In this document: positions 8,586-17,152 of the stretch, one piece after another | Numbering within the stretch: the stretch's first letter is position 1 | Layout of the letters: each line of letters opens with the position of its first letter | NCBI GenBank assembly: GCA_964481865.1 | Contig: CAYZUG010000007.1 | Location: 33,532-97,531 of the forward strand | Direction of reading: 5' to 3' | Length of the DNA stretch: 64,000 bases | Origin: Thermomonas sp964481865 | GTDB taxonomy: Bacteria > Pseudomonadota > Gammaproteobacteria > Xanthomonadales > Xanthomonadaceae | Notes under the pieces: generated by a model | Told to the model about the DNA's origin: nothing | Databases searched by the model: none | The model's input: only the letters and a program-made list of their open reading frames with translations | Translations under genes and position numbers: made by a program

Positions 8586-9551
8586 TCACAGGCGATCTAA
8601 CACATCTATCAACTCAGGCACCAAAGGTGCATTGAGTTGGTAGGGTGTTTTGCCATCTTCCAAGGCGAATTGCAGTGTTGATGCGTGCAAAAACAGCCGC
8701 TTCAGCCCAACTTGTTCACGCAACCGGCGATTTGCTGCTTCTTCGCCGTACTTATCATCACCGGCCACGGGATGTCCCAAATGCTGGGCATGCACACGGA
8801 TTTGATGCGTGCGCCCGGTTTCGATGCGAACTTCGCAATAACTGAGTCCAGAGCGGCGTTCAAGCACGTGAAAATGGCTCATCGACGGCTTCCCTGCCTG
8901 ACTGACTTGCACATGCCGCTCACCGCCTTGCCGCAAGCCCACATGCAACGGCGCATCCACACTCATGACACCATTGGGCATCCGTCCCAGTAAAAGCGCC
9001 AGATAGCGCTTTTCAATGCCTGATCCATGATCTTCACGTAATAATCGCTGAAGTTCTGTCAGTGCCGAACGTTTTTTGGCAAACACCAACAAGCCCGATG
9101 TATCACGGTCAAGACGATGCACCAGTTCCAGGTTGTCATGCGGACGCAAGGCACGCATCGCCTCAATCGCGCCAAACGAAATTCCGCTGCCACCGTGACT
9201 GGCCAGCCCCGATGGCTTGTTGATTGCCAGCAAGCGTGCATCCTCAAAGACAACGGCTGCCTGCAAGGCGGATAACAGACCTTTTGGCGGCGAACGTCCT
9301 GCATCTTGCGGCGATTCGATGCGAACAGGCGGTATCCGCACCTCATCGCCTGCCTCTAGCTTGCGCTCTGCCTTTGCCCGCCCGCCATTGACCCTTACCT
9401 GCCCACTACGCACCAGCTTATACACCAGACTCCGCGGCGCGCCCTTAAGCTGGCCAAGCAAAAAATTATCCAATCGCTGCCCTGCACGGTCATCTGGAAC
9501 CCGTACATTGCGTACACCCGGACTGGAAGAAGAAGATTCGTACTGTGTCAT
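8586..9551 (-). CDS. rluC: 23S rRNA pseudouridine synthase, RluC type
   Basis: Isomerises specific uridines of 23S rRNA to pseudouridine (positions 955/2504/2580 in E. coli RluC). From the ATG at 9551 the protein is 321 aa. It has an N-terminal S4 RNA-binding domain (about 20-75) and the catalytic motif 'HRLDRDTSG' (145-153) with nucleophile Asp148. The frame stays open up to 9737, but the upstream residues look non-conserved and 9551 gives the usual RluC length. It is convergent with deaD and divergent from rne, the same pairing seen in E. coli, where rluC sits beside rne. Confidence 0.9.
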   Translation of the reverse strand: MTQYESSSSSPGVRNVRVPDDRAGQRLDNFLLGQLKGAPRSLVYKLVRSGQVRVNGGRAKAERKLEAGDEVRIPPVRIESPQDAGRSPPKGLLSALQAAVVFEDARLLAINKPSGLASHGGSGISFGAIEAMRALRPHDNLELVHRLDRDTSGLLVFAKKRSALTELQRLLREDHGSGIEKRYLALLLGRMPNGVMSVDAPLHVGLRQGGERHVQVSQAGKPSMSHFHVLERRSGLSYCEVRIETGRTHQIRVHAQHLGHPVAGDDKYGEEAANRRLREQVGLKRLFLHASTLQFALEDGKTPYQLNAPLVPELIDVLDRL

Positions 9552-10006
9552 TAGAGGTTGATCTGTTACACTCGGGGAGCGATGCAAGGGTTTGATTTCG
9601 CAGATAGTCTTGAGCCATCCATGCTCAATTTGGCCGAAAGCCAAGCTAACTGACGTACCCCGCCGCAGCGACGTTGCCACCACCCTCGGGGCGGACATGT
9701 TAACGGCTGCGCGGCAAATCTGGGCATCGCCGGTCAAATGATCGTGATGTCAAAGCTGAACAACGCCCCGTGCGACGCGTGTTCTATCACCTGTTAGAAC
9801 ACGGCAGTCGCCGGCCCTGTAATTTACATTTTTTAAGGAATAAGCGCTCCCGCGGCTCGCCGTGGTGTGGTAGCGCTGGAAAACGAGAGAGCGGCACGAT
9901 GCACTTCAATGTGTCAACGTGCGCTTGCGGTATCCAGAGGCGAAACGCCCAGGCGTCCCGCGCTGCCCGACATCGGGAAAGAAAGCGCATTTAAGGAACG
10001 CACACA
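9552..10006 (+). promoter_or_regulatory. Long intergenic leader of rne with a perfect hairpin
   Basis: The 455 bp between divergent rluC and rne contain no convincing gene. A perfect 9-bp inverted repeat lies at 9778-9803 (arms 9778-9786 and 9795-9803, 8-nt loop). A second, less regular GC-rich fold follows around 9843-9878. RNase E genes in Enterobacteria carry a long 5' leader whose hairpins let the enzyme control its own mRNA. This leader may do the same, but it shows no obvious sequence match to the enterobacterial one. Confidence 0.45.
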
Positions 10007-12844
10007 ATGAAGCGAATGCTCATTAACGCCACGCAAGCAGAAGAACTGCGTGTGGCTATTGTCGATGGTCAAACCCTGTATGACATCGATATCGAACAAC
10101 CCTCAAGCGACAACAAGAAATCGAATATCTACAAAGGCCGTATTACTCGCCTTGAACCATCACTCGAAGCCGCCTTTGTTGACTACGGTGCAGATCGGCA
10201 TGGCTTCTTGCCACTGAAAGAAATTTCCAAGGATTATTTCCAAGCAGGTGCCGACCAGCACAAAGCCGGCATCAAAGATTTACTGCGCGAAGGACAAGAA
10301 GTTGTCGTTCAGGTCGACAAAGAGGAACGTGGCAATAAAGGGGCTGCCCTGACCACCTTCATCTCGCTGGCTGGCCGCTACATGGTGCTGATGCCCAATT
10401 CACCCAGTGCTGGCGGTGTATCCCGTCGTATTGAGGGGGATGACCGCGCCGAACTGAAACGCGCCATGGATGAATTGAATATCCCCGATGAAATGGGGGT
10501 GATTATTCGTACTGCAGGCGTGGGTCGCGACACCGAAGAACTGCAATGGGACTTGGATTATCTGCTGAGTACTTGGCGGGCGATTGCCAATGCAGCACTC
10601 AGCAAACCAGCGCCGTTCCTGATCTACCAGGAATCACGCCTGATTGTCCGCGCCCTGCGTGACTACATGCGCAGCGACATCGGTGAGATCCTGGTGGATA
10701 CACCAGAGATGTATGCCGAAGCGCTTGAGTTCGTTGAGCAAGTCATGCCGCACAACAAGCGCAAGCTGAAGCACTACACCGACGACACCCCGCTATTCAA
10801 CCGCTTCCAGATTGAGTCGCAAATCGAATCGGCGTATGAACGCACCGTGCGCCTGCCCTCCGGTGGCGCTCTGGTCATCGACCAAACCGAAGCGCTGACT
10901 GCTATCGACGTCAACTCGGCACGCGCCACCAAAGGCGGCGATATCGAGGAAACAGCGCTCAATACCAACCTCGAAGCTGCCGAGGAAGTTGCACGGCAAT
11001 TACGTCTGCGCGACTTGGGCGGTCTTGTGGTGATCGACTTCATTGATATGGCGTCGAACAAACACCAGCGTGAAGTTGAAAACCGCCTGCAACAAACACT
11101 GAAATATGACCGCGCACGCGTCCAAATTGGCCGTATTTCACGCTTTGGCTTGCTGGAAATGAGCCGCCAGCGCTTGCGCAACAGCCTCAGTGAAGCCAGT
11201 CAGATCGTTTGCCCGCGCTGCGAAGGTCACGGCCGGATGCGCAGTATCGAGTCGCTTTCACTGTCGATTATTCGCGTTGCCGAAGAACATGCGATGAAAG
11301 ACAACACCGGGCAGGTATTGGTGCAGGCACCGGTGGAAATCGCCAACTTCCTGCTCAACGAAAAGCGTGCGGCATTGCGTGAAATCGAACAGCGCCACAA
11401 CGCGCCCATCGTGATTGTTGCTGACGAGCAGCTGCACGCCCCGCATTACGAAGTCACCCGTCTTCGTGACAACGAAATGGGCGAGGAAGCCAATCGACCA
11501 AGCTATCAGCGTGGCACGCCGCGCAAACTCAATACCATTGCCCTGAGCAAAGCACAGCTCAACATCCCTGCACCCGCTGTCACCAAGGTCAAGCCAGCAC
11601 ACCCTGCCCCCTTGCGTGAACCCAAGCCCATGCCTACTGAGCAGCCAACCGCTGCCATCGCCCCTGCAGCAGCAACCGGAGGCGTCATTGGCTGGCTACG
11701 CGGCCTGTTTGCAGCTGCACCAGCAACGGAAGCCGCCCCTGCTCAGGCAACACCACGCGCCGGTCATGCAGGGCGTCGTGAGGATCGCGGTGGTCGTCGT
11801 AATGATCGCCAGCAACGGCGTGACGAACAGCGTCAACGTGGTGATAACCGCAACGAGCCAAACAAGCCACAAGCCAAACAAAACAAGCAGGACCGTCCAG
11901 AACGTCAGGACAAGGTGCAACAGGCGCAGGCCAAACAAGAGCGGCAAGATAAGCAACCCGCAGCTGCACCTACGCAAAAGCAGGAGCAGAAAAAGCCGCA
12001 ACAACAGCACCCCCAGAACAAAGCGCCTAAGCCACAGAAGCAGGAACTGAAGGCAGCTGCACCTGTGACGGAAGAGAAGGTAGCAGCGCCCGTAGCAGTT
12101 GCCGTTGCCGCGTCCGCAGGCACCCCTGCACCTGCAACAACGCTGGCGCCACCAGCAGCTGCGGAAAGCATCACCTTGGCAGTCCCTGAGCAAGCTGATG
12201 TGAATACCCATGCGGAAAACACATCACAGGATGAATCCCTGTTGCAGGAAAACAGCAACAAGCGTCGCCGTGGGCGTCGTGGTGGTCGCCGTCGTCGTCG
12301 CAACAATGACACGGCCGCGGCACTGGACGATCACGACAGTGATGACGCCGAAGCCATTGATGTCGTTCTCGATAGCAGCAGTGCGCAGCCCGAGTTCGAT
12401 TTCTCTGACGTGCCGATTACGATTTCAGTAGCTCCGCAGTTTGCCAATAGCAAACCCATGGCTGCAGCCACTGAAGTCGCCGTGACAGCAACGGCACCTG
12501 TTGAAGCACCTGCAGCGACGCCAGAGGTCGCAAGTACTGCAGCAATACTGGAAAGCACTTCGGTACCACAGACTCAAAGCCTTTTTGCTTCTTTACCTGC
12601 TGCCGAAGCACCCGCTGCTGCCAACATCACAACTGACATCCGCACGCACCCAGCAGCCGATGTGACCACAACAAGCCAGGTTGCCGATCAGGCAAGCATC
12701 ACCGAGACGGCACATCTTGTTGATGCGGCGCCCAAGGCAGTGCCACAAGCACCAACTGAAGTGCAGGCAGACGTGCAAATCAGCAGCAATACGCCACAAA
12801 CTACAGTTGATGACCCAGCACGGGATAACGCATCGTCTGCCTAA
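10007..12844 (+). CDS. rne: Ribonuclease E
   Basis: Endoribonuclease that starts mRNA decay and processes rRNA and tRNA precursors, scaffolding the degradosome. The 945 aa start with the classic 'MKRMLINATQ' and continue with an S1 domain (about 35-120) and the catalytic core. The magnesium-binding region is 'AIDVNSA' (around 300-306) and 'VVIDFIDM' (around 340-347). The Zn-link motif 'CPRC' begins at residue 402. A short amphipathic, tryptophan-containing segment 'GGVIGWLRGLFAAAP' (about 557-571) corresponds to the membrane-anchoring segment A of E. coli RNase E. The C-terminal third is disordered, Gln/Lys/Pro/Ala-rich, with a strongly basic patch (about 753-766) probably for RNA binding. 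Partner-binding sites in the tail cannot be assigned by eye. Confidence 0.97.
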   Translation: MKRMLINATQAEELRVAIVDGQTLYDIDIEQPSSDNKKSNIYKGRITRLEPSLEAAFVDYGADRHGFLPLKEISKDYFQAGADQHKAGIKDLLREGQEVVVQVDKEERGNKGAALTTFISLAGRYMVLMPNSPSAGGVSRRIEGDDRAELKRAMDELNIPDEMGVIIRTAGVGRDTEELQWDLDYLLSTWRAIANAALSKPAPFLIYQESRLIVRALRDYMRSDIGEILVDTPEMYAEALEFVEQVMPHNKRKLKHYTDDTPLFNRFQIESQIESAYERTVRLPSGGALVIDQTEALTAIDVNSARATKGGDIEETALNTNLEAAEEVARQLRLRDLGGLVVIDFIDMASNKHQREVENRLQQTLKYDRARVQIGRISRFGLLEMSRQRLRNSLSEASQIVCPRCEGHGRMRSIESLSLSIIRVAEEHAMKDNTGQVLVQAPVEIANFLLNEKRAALREIEQRHNAPIVIVADEQLHAPHYEVTRLRDNEMGEEANRPSYQRGTPRKLNTIALSKAQLNIPAPAVTKVKPAHPAPLREPKPMPTEQPTAAIAPAAATGGVIGWLRGLFAAAPATEAAPAQATPRAGHAGRREDRGGRRNDRQQRRDEQRQRGDNRNEPNKPQAKQNKQDRPERQDKVQQAQAKQERQDKQPAAAPTQKQEQKKPQQQHPQNKAPKPQKQELKAAAPVTEEKVAAPVAVAVAASAGTPAPATTLAPPAAAESITLAVPEQADVNTHAENTSQDESLLQENSNKRRRGRRGGRRRRRNNDTAAALDDHDSDDAEAIDVVLDSSSAQPEFDFSDVPITISVAPQFANSKPMAAATEVAVTATAPVEAPAATPEVASTAAILESTSVPQTQSLFASLPAAEAPAAANITTDIRTHPAADVTTTSQVADQASITETAHLVDAAPKAVPQAPTEVQADVQISSNTPQTTVDDPARDNASSA

Positions 12845-12878
12845 GACGACTGCACGTTATCAATTGTTGTATCTCTAC

Positions 12879-12904
12879 CAAACAGCGCCTTCGGGCGCTG
12901 TTTG
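12879..12904. terminator. Hairpin between convergent rne and response-regulator gene
   Basis: An 11-bp perfect GC-rich stem (arms 12879-12889 and 12894-12904) closed by a stable TTCG loop. It sits 34 bp after rne and 29 bp after the converging regulator gene. The T-tract is short, so it may act as a bidirectional terminator or as an RNA-stabilising end. Confidence 0.7.
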
Positions 12905-12933
12905 CGCACTTACGAGTACGGCTAAGAGTGACG

Positions 12934-13587
12934 TTAGTGAACGGCCTGTGCGGTATCCACCAAGCCGTACTGGCTGGCAAGCCGCACCAAAGCCACCGTG
13001 TCTTGCACACCTAGTTTTTCAAACAAACGGGACTTATGCGTATTCACTGTTTTTGGGCTAAGGCTCAAGCGCTTGGCAATGCTTTCTTGCCGCATTCCTT
13101 GGTTGAGCAGTAACGCCACTTCCAACTCGCGTGGTGTCAAGCTATCGAATGGAGAAGCGGTTTCCCCTTGAAAGTGCGCCAAGGCCATACCCTGTGCAAT
13201 CGTGTTGGCCAGATAACGCTTGCCTTTGGCCACCTGCCGAACAGCCCGTAATAGTTCTTCGGCATCACAGGCTTTCCCAACATATCCCAAAGCGCCTGCT
13301 TCCAACAAACGGCGCGGCATTGGGCCATCTTCCAGTACTGAAACCGCAATGACTTTGGTGCCGTAATCTGCACGTACCACGCGTTCGGTGAGTTCCAGAC
13401 CACTCAACCCGGGAAGATGCAAATCACAAAGCACCACATCCGGCTTGAACTTACGGATCAATGGCAATGCCAACTCCGCACTTTCCGCCTCCCCAACGAC
13501 CTCGATATCCGCTTCAGCACTCAAAATCAGGCGAAACCCGGTACGCACCAAGGCATGATCATCGACAATAAAAACTTTGATGGACAT
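12934..13587 (-). CDS. LuxR-type response regulator, CrbR/ErdR-like
   Basis: A two-component DNA-binding regulator of 217 aa. The receiver domain (1-120) has D9/D10 and the phosphorylation site D55 ('LCDLHLPG'). A LuxR/NarL helix-turn-helix follows at about 150-205 ('LTPRELEV...SIAKRLSLSPKTVNTHKSRL'). The start at 13587 has GGGGAGAAG upstream. The frame extends 18 codons further, but those residues precede the conserved receiver start. It lies directly downstream of the symporter-like hybrid kinase on the same strand. In Vibrio and Pseudomonas this gene pair (CrbS/CrbR, MxtR/ErdR) controls acetate utilisation genes such as acs. GacA/UvrY is an alternative family assignment. Confidence 0.75.
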   Translation of the reverse strand: MSIKVFIVDDHALVRTGFRLILSAEADIEVVGEAESAELALPLIRKFKPDVVLCDLHLPGLSGLELTERVVRADYGTKVIAVSVLEDGPMPRRLLEAGALGYVGKACDAEELLRAVRQVAKGKRYLANTIAQGMALAHFQGETASPFDSLTPRELEVALLLNQGMRQESIAKRLSLSPKTVNTHKSRLFEKLGVQDTVALVRLASQYGLVDTAQAVH

Positions 13588-13685
13588 GACAGCTTCTCCC
13601 CAAACTGTTGCATTCAACATAACCCGGTTTGCGCACCCCATCCAACGCCATGATGCCGCATTGTGGGGTCAGAATAACCTGAATT

Positions 13686-16600
13686 TCAGCGCATGAATTT
13701 TCGCCCATGCGCGGCAAGCAAGCGATCCAGAACCGACTTGAGGGCTAGTGGACGCACAGGTTTCATCAATAACGAAAGCCCCGCATCTTGCGCTGCTACG
13801 CGCACAGCACCGGTCTGATCCGCACTTAGAATCAAACAAGGCGGCGCCTCAAAACACTCGCACAGGCGACTGAACAAAGACACGCCGTCATCACCATGAT
13901 CGAGGTGATAATCAAAAATCCATAGATCAAATGCGGCTTTCTCAAGCTCGGCTGTTGCTGCCTGCGCATCGGCCACAGCGATTGTTTCGCAACCCCAGGT
14001 TTGCAGCACCGACACCAGTGCATCGCGCGCCAACGCTTCATTATCGACGGCAAGAATACGCATTCCACGCACACCTTTCAGTGGCACCCGCTGCTCTTTT
14101 CTGGGCAGTACACGTGGCACATGAATGGAGAAACAGCTTCCCTTCCCCAATTGGCTGCGTAACTGAATATCACTCCCCAGCAAACCAGCAATACGCTGAG
14201 CGATAGACAGCCCCAGCCCCAAGCCTTGCCCTGTAGCCGCATTGCCGCGTCGAAACTCTTCAAAAATGACCTGTTGCTGCGTTTCCGCAATACCAGGGCC
14301 ACTATCGTGCACGGTAATTCTCAGCCCAGACGCACTGCGCCGCACACCCAGCAAAATGCCACCCTGCCGGGTATAACGCACCGCGTTTGCCAAGAAATTC
14401 TGCACAACCCGCCGCAACAGTTGCGGGTCGCTATGTACCCACGCCTGCGTTGGTACGAAATGAAGTTGCAAGCCCTGCGAAGCAGCAATCGCGCGAAATT
14501 GCTCAACCAATGGATCCAGCACATCGGCCAGTGGAAAATCGCGCAATTCCGGCACAAGACCACCCGCTTCCAAACGCGACATGTCCAGCAGTGTCGTCAA
14601 CAAGTCGGTGGTGGAATCAAGCGCACCGCCAATTTGGCGTGCCAGATTCGCCTGCTCACCCACACTTCGCTGTTGCAGGGCATCGGTCAGCAAATGCGCG
14701 GCATGTAGTGGTTGCAGCAAATCATGACCAATCGCCGCAAGAAAACGACTTTTTGCATCATTGGCATGTTCGGCTTCTTGTTTCGCCATTTCCAGCAACG
14801 CCGTGCGTTCACCAACACGCTGCTCCAGTGTTTCATTGATGCGTTTCAGGTCTGTTTCTGCCTGGCGGAATGCGGTGACATCGGTAAATGTTGCAACGAA
14901 ACCACCACCAGGCATCGGATTACCGCGAATCTCAATGATGCTGCCGTCTTGCAAGATGCGCTCGGACAAATGCGGTGTTCCTGCACGCATATGCTCAAGA
15001 CGACGTGCCAGTGCTGATTCACTTTGCTCGGCATCGCCCATTCCCACGGCCTGACGCAGTGCCCAGCGCGATGCTTGCGCAATCGGCATCCCCACCTGCA
15101 AGAAGCCTTGCGGATACCCCAATAATTCTTCGTAACGGCGATTCCAGGCCACCAGATTGAGATCAGCATCCACCACACTGATGCCTTGGCTCATATTTTC
15201 CAGTGCCGCTTCCAATACCCGTTGATTGAAGCGCAAATCCTGAGAGGCTTCGCTGACAATGCTGGCAACGGTTTCCAGGTCTGCACCGGGTTGATCGCGC
15301 CGTGCAGCATCCAACAAAAGGCGGGCTGAGGCACTTCCCAATACTGCCGCAAGCTCATGTTCCAAACGTGCTTCGATATGCAGCGGTACCGGCCCTGTGC
15401 GCGGCGCATGCCGCAATAATTCATCCACACGCTGCGCAGAAAGAAAGCGCCGCCCGGCGCTACGCAACGCCACGATATCGGTACCACGTACCTCTAATGA
15501 ACTTGGCGTTGCTCGCATGAAAGTTAAAAGCAAGGTGACCGTCGTACCAACAAACAGGCTGGCACCAACCGCACGCCCAACACGACTCCATGCCGTCAAA
15601 CCAAACAAACTCTCCGGTGCCAGCCAAGCCTGACCCATTGGCCCTTGCAACAACCAGGCTGGCTCGATGTAACCGGCCGCGCCTAACATCGGCATCAGTG
15701 TTACCCAAGCCCAGGTGAAGAAGCTCGCCACAACGCCAATCGATGCGACAAATGCAGGGGTATTGGGGCGCCAAACCGCAAACCCCAAGGCTGGCACCAA
15801 GGTAGCCAATGCCGAAAACGACACCGCCCCCACATCGGCCAAAGCCGTATTGCTGCTGATAAGCCGTGCATATCCCCAGCCCAACAACATGATGACCAGG
15901 ATTCCCAAGCGACGCAGCAGCAATACATCGCCACGCCGGTCATCATCCTGTCCGCCTGCCCATGCACTTCGCAATAATCCTGGGGCGAACCAGTGGTTGC
16001 CAATCATCAGGCTGAGCGTCAGGGTACTCACAATCACCATGCCGGTTGCGGCGCTCAAGCCGCCCAGAAATACAATCAATGCCACACCGGTTTGCCCTTG
16101 CGCCAAGGGAAGCGCCAGTGCGTACATATCGGAAGGCACGGTATCGCCAAGCAATGCCGCGCCAGCCTTCGCCAATACCAGTGTCGGTAAGGCAATCAGC
16201 AAGAGATACAAGGGAAACTGCCAGCGCGCAGTTCGCACATCGGCTTCAGCGCGGCATTCCACGACTGCCACATGAAACTGATGCGGCATGATGAACATCG
16301 CCAATGCCCCCAGCAACACCAAGGGCATGAAGCCCCCCGTTTGCGTGGTGTGCTGCACAGGTAATTCGGGGAGATGGCGCAGCCCAAGCCAGACAAACGC
16401 CCCCAGTGTCAGCATCGCCAGCAATTTGAACGCCGACTCAAATGCCAATGCTAAAACTAAGCCGCGGTTATGCTCAGCCGCACTGACCCTGCGCGTACCA
16501 AACAACACAGCAAACAATGCCATCGCCAGCGCCACATACAGCGATCCATCGCGCCAGAACGGCAGACTTTGATCACTTGTGGCTTGATCCGTGGAGGTCA

Positions 16601-17030
16601 AGGTCACAAAGCTCATGGTGATGGCTTGCAATTGCAAGGCAACATAAGGGATCAGCCCCAGCACTGCGACTGCGGTGACAATGGCGGCAAGCCAAGCGCT
16701 TTTACCCAGACGCGTCGCAATCAGATCAGCAAGTGATGTGGCATTGCTTTCCCGCGCTAAGCGCACCAGACGCATCATAAAAACTAACGCGAGGGCATAC
16801 AGTGCAATGGCACCAATAAAAGTCGGCGGCAAGGGCCAGCCATAACGTGCAGCTTGCGTGACCGTGCCGTAAAACGTCCACGACGTGCAATGCACTGCCA
16901 GCGATAAGGCATAAATATGCCGCCATTGTTTTGCAAGCACATCGGGGCGACGCTCGGCATACAGTGCCGTGGCAAACAACAAGCCCAACCAGAGCAAGGC
17001 AGCAAACACCACTGTTGTGATGCTCAGCAC
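13686..17030 (-). CDS. Hybrid sensor histidine kinase with N-terminal Na+/solute-symporter domain, CrbS-like
   Basis: An 1114-aa inner-membrane sensor. About 13 hydrophobic segments in residues 1-490 form an SLC5/SSS-type symporter-like domain ('SWTFYGTVTQAARYGW' near 52-67). A linker and a PAS domain (about 600-710) follow. The HisKA motif 'AAIGHDLLQPLHAA' contains phospho-acceptor H769, then come the HATPase motifs ('NAVRYT', 'DSGPGIA', 'GLGLGLSIA') and a C-terminal receiver with D1040 ('FDYHLD'). This order matches the CrbS/CbrA/MxtR group. No acs gene or central-carbon target lies nearby, so the signal and regulon are inferred from the family only. It lies 98 bp upstream of its probable partner regulator. 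Confidence 0.85.
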   Translation of the reverse strand: MLSITTVVFAALLWLGLLFATALYAERRPDVLAKQWRHIYALSLAVHCTSWTFYGTVTQAARYGWPLPPTFIGAIALYALALVFMMRLVRLARESNATSLADLIATRLGKSAWLAAIVTAVAVLGLIPYVALQLQAITMSFVTLTSTDQATSDQSLPFWRDGSLYVALAMALFAVLFGTRRVSAAEHNRGLVLALAFESAFKLLAMLTLGAFVWLGLRHLPELPVQHTTQTGGFMPLVLLGALAMFIMPHQFHVAVVECRAEADVRTARWQFPLYLLLIALPTLVLAKAGAALLGDTVPSDMYALALPLAQGQTGVALIVFLGGLSAATGMVIVSTLTLSLMIGNHWFAPGLLRSAWAGGQDDDRRGDVLLLRRLGILVIMLLGWGYARLISSNTALADVGAVSFSALATLVPALGFAVWRPNTPAFVASIGVVASFFTWAWVTLMPMLGAAGYIEPAWLLQGPMGQAWLAPESLFGLTAWSRVGRAVGASLFVGTTVTLLLTFMRATPSSLEVRGTDIVALRSAGRRFLSAQRVDELLRHAPRTGPVPLHIEARLEHELAAVLGSASARLLLDAARRDQPGADLETVASIVSEASQDLRFNQRVLEAALENMSQGISVVDADLNLVAWNRRYEELLGYPQGFLQVGMPIAQASRWALRQAVGMGDAEQSESALARRLEHMRAGTPHLSERILQDGSIIEIRGNPMPGGGFVATFTDVTAFRQAETDLKRINETLEQRVGERTALLEMAKQEAEHANDAKSRFLAAIGHDLLQPLHAAHLLTDALQQRSVGEQANLARQIGGALDSTTDLLTTLLDMSRLEAGGLVPELRDFPLADVLDPLVEQFRAIAASQGLQLHFVPTQAWVHSDPQLLRRVVQNFLANAVRYTRQGGILLGVRRSASGLRITVHDSGPGIAETQQQVIFEEFRRGNAATGQGLGLGLSIAQRIAGLLGSDIQLRSQLGKGSCFSIHVPRVLPRKEQRVPLKGVRGMRILAVDNEALARDALVSVLQTWGCETIAVADAQAATAELEKAAFDLWIFDYHLDHGDDGVSLFSRLCECFEAPPCLILSADQTGAVRVAAQDAGLSLLMKPVRPLALKSVLDRLLAAHGRKFMR

Positions 17031-17099
17031 AACAGCCCCCTGAAACGGGTGATAGACGGACGTGAGAATTCAGTGGCATTCATTCCCGTGAGCATAACG

Positions 17100-17125
17100 C
17101 GACGGCGGGCAAAAGCCCGCCGTCG
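17100..17125. terminator. Hairpin downstream of the TonB-dependent receptor gene
   Basis: A perfect 11-bp GC-rich stem (arms 17100-17110 and 17115-17125, loop AAAA) lies 28 bp past the receptor stop codon and before the kinase start. There is no T-run on the relevant strand, so termination is plausible but not certain. Confidence 0.6.
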
Positions 17126-17152
17126 AATGGATCTCTGATGAAGAATATTCGA

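Noticed and set aside
8586..9737. A longer RluC starting at 9737
   Set aside because: The first 62 residues of that frame lack conservation-like features, and the ATG at 9551 gives the normal family length.
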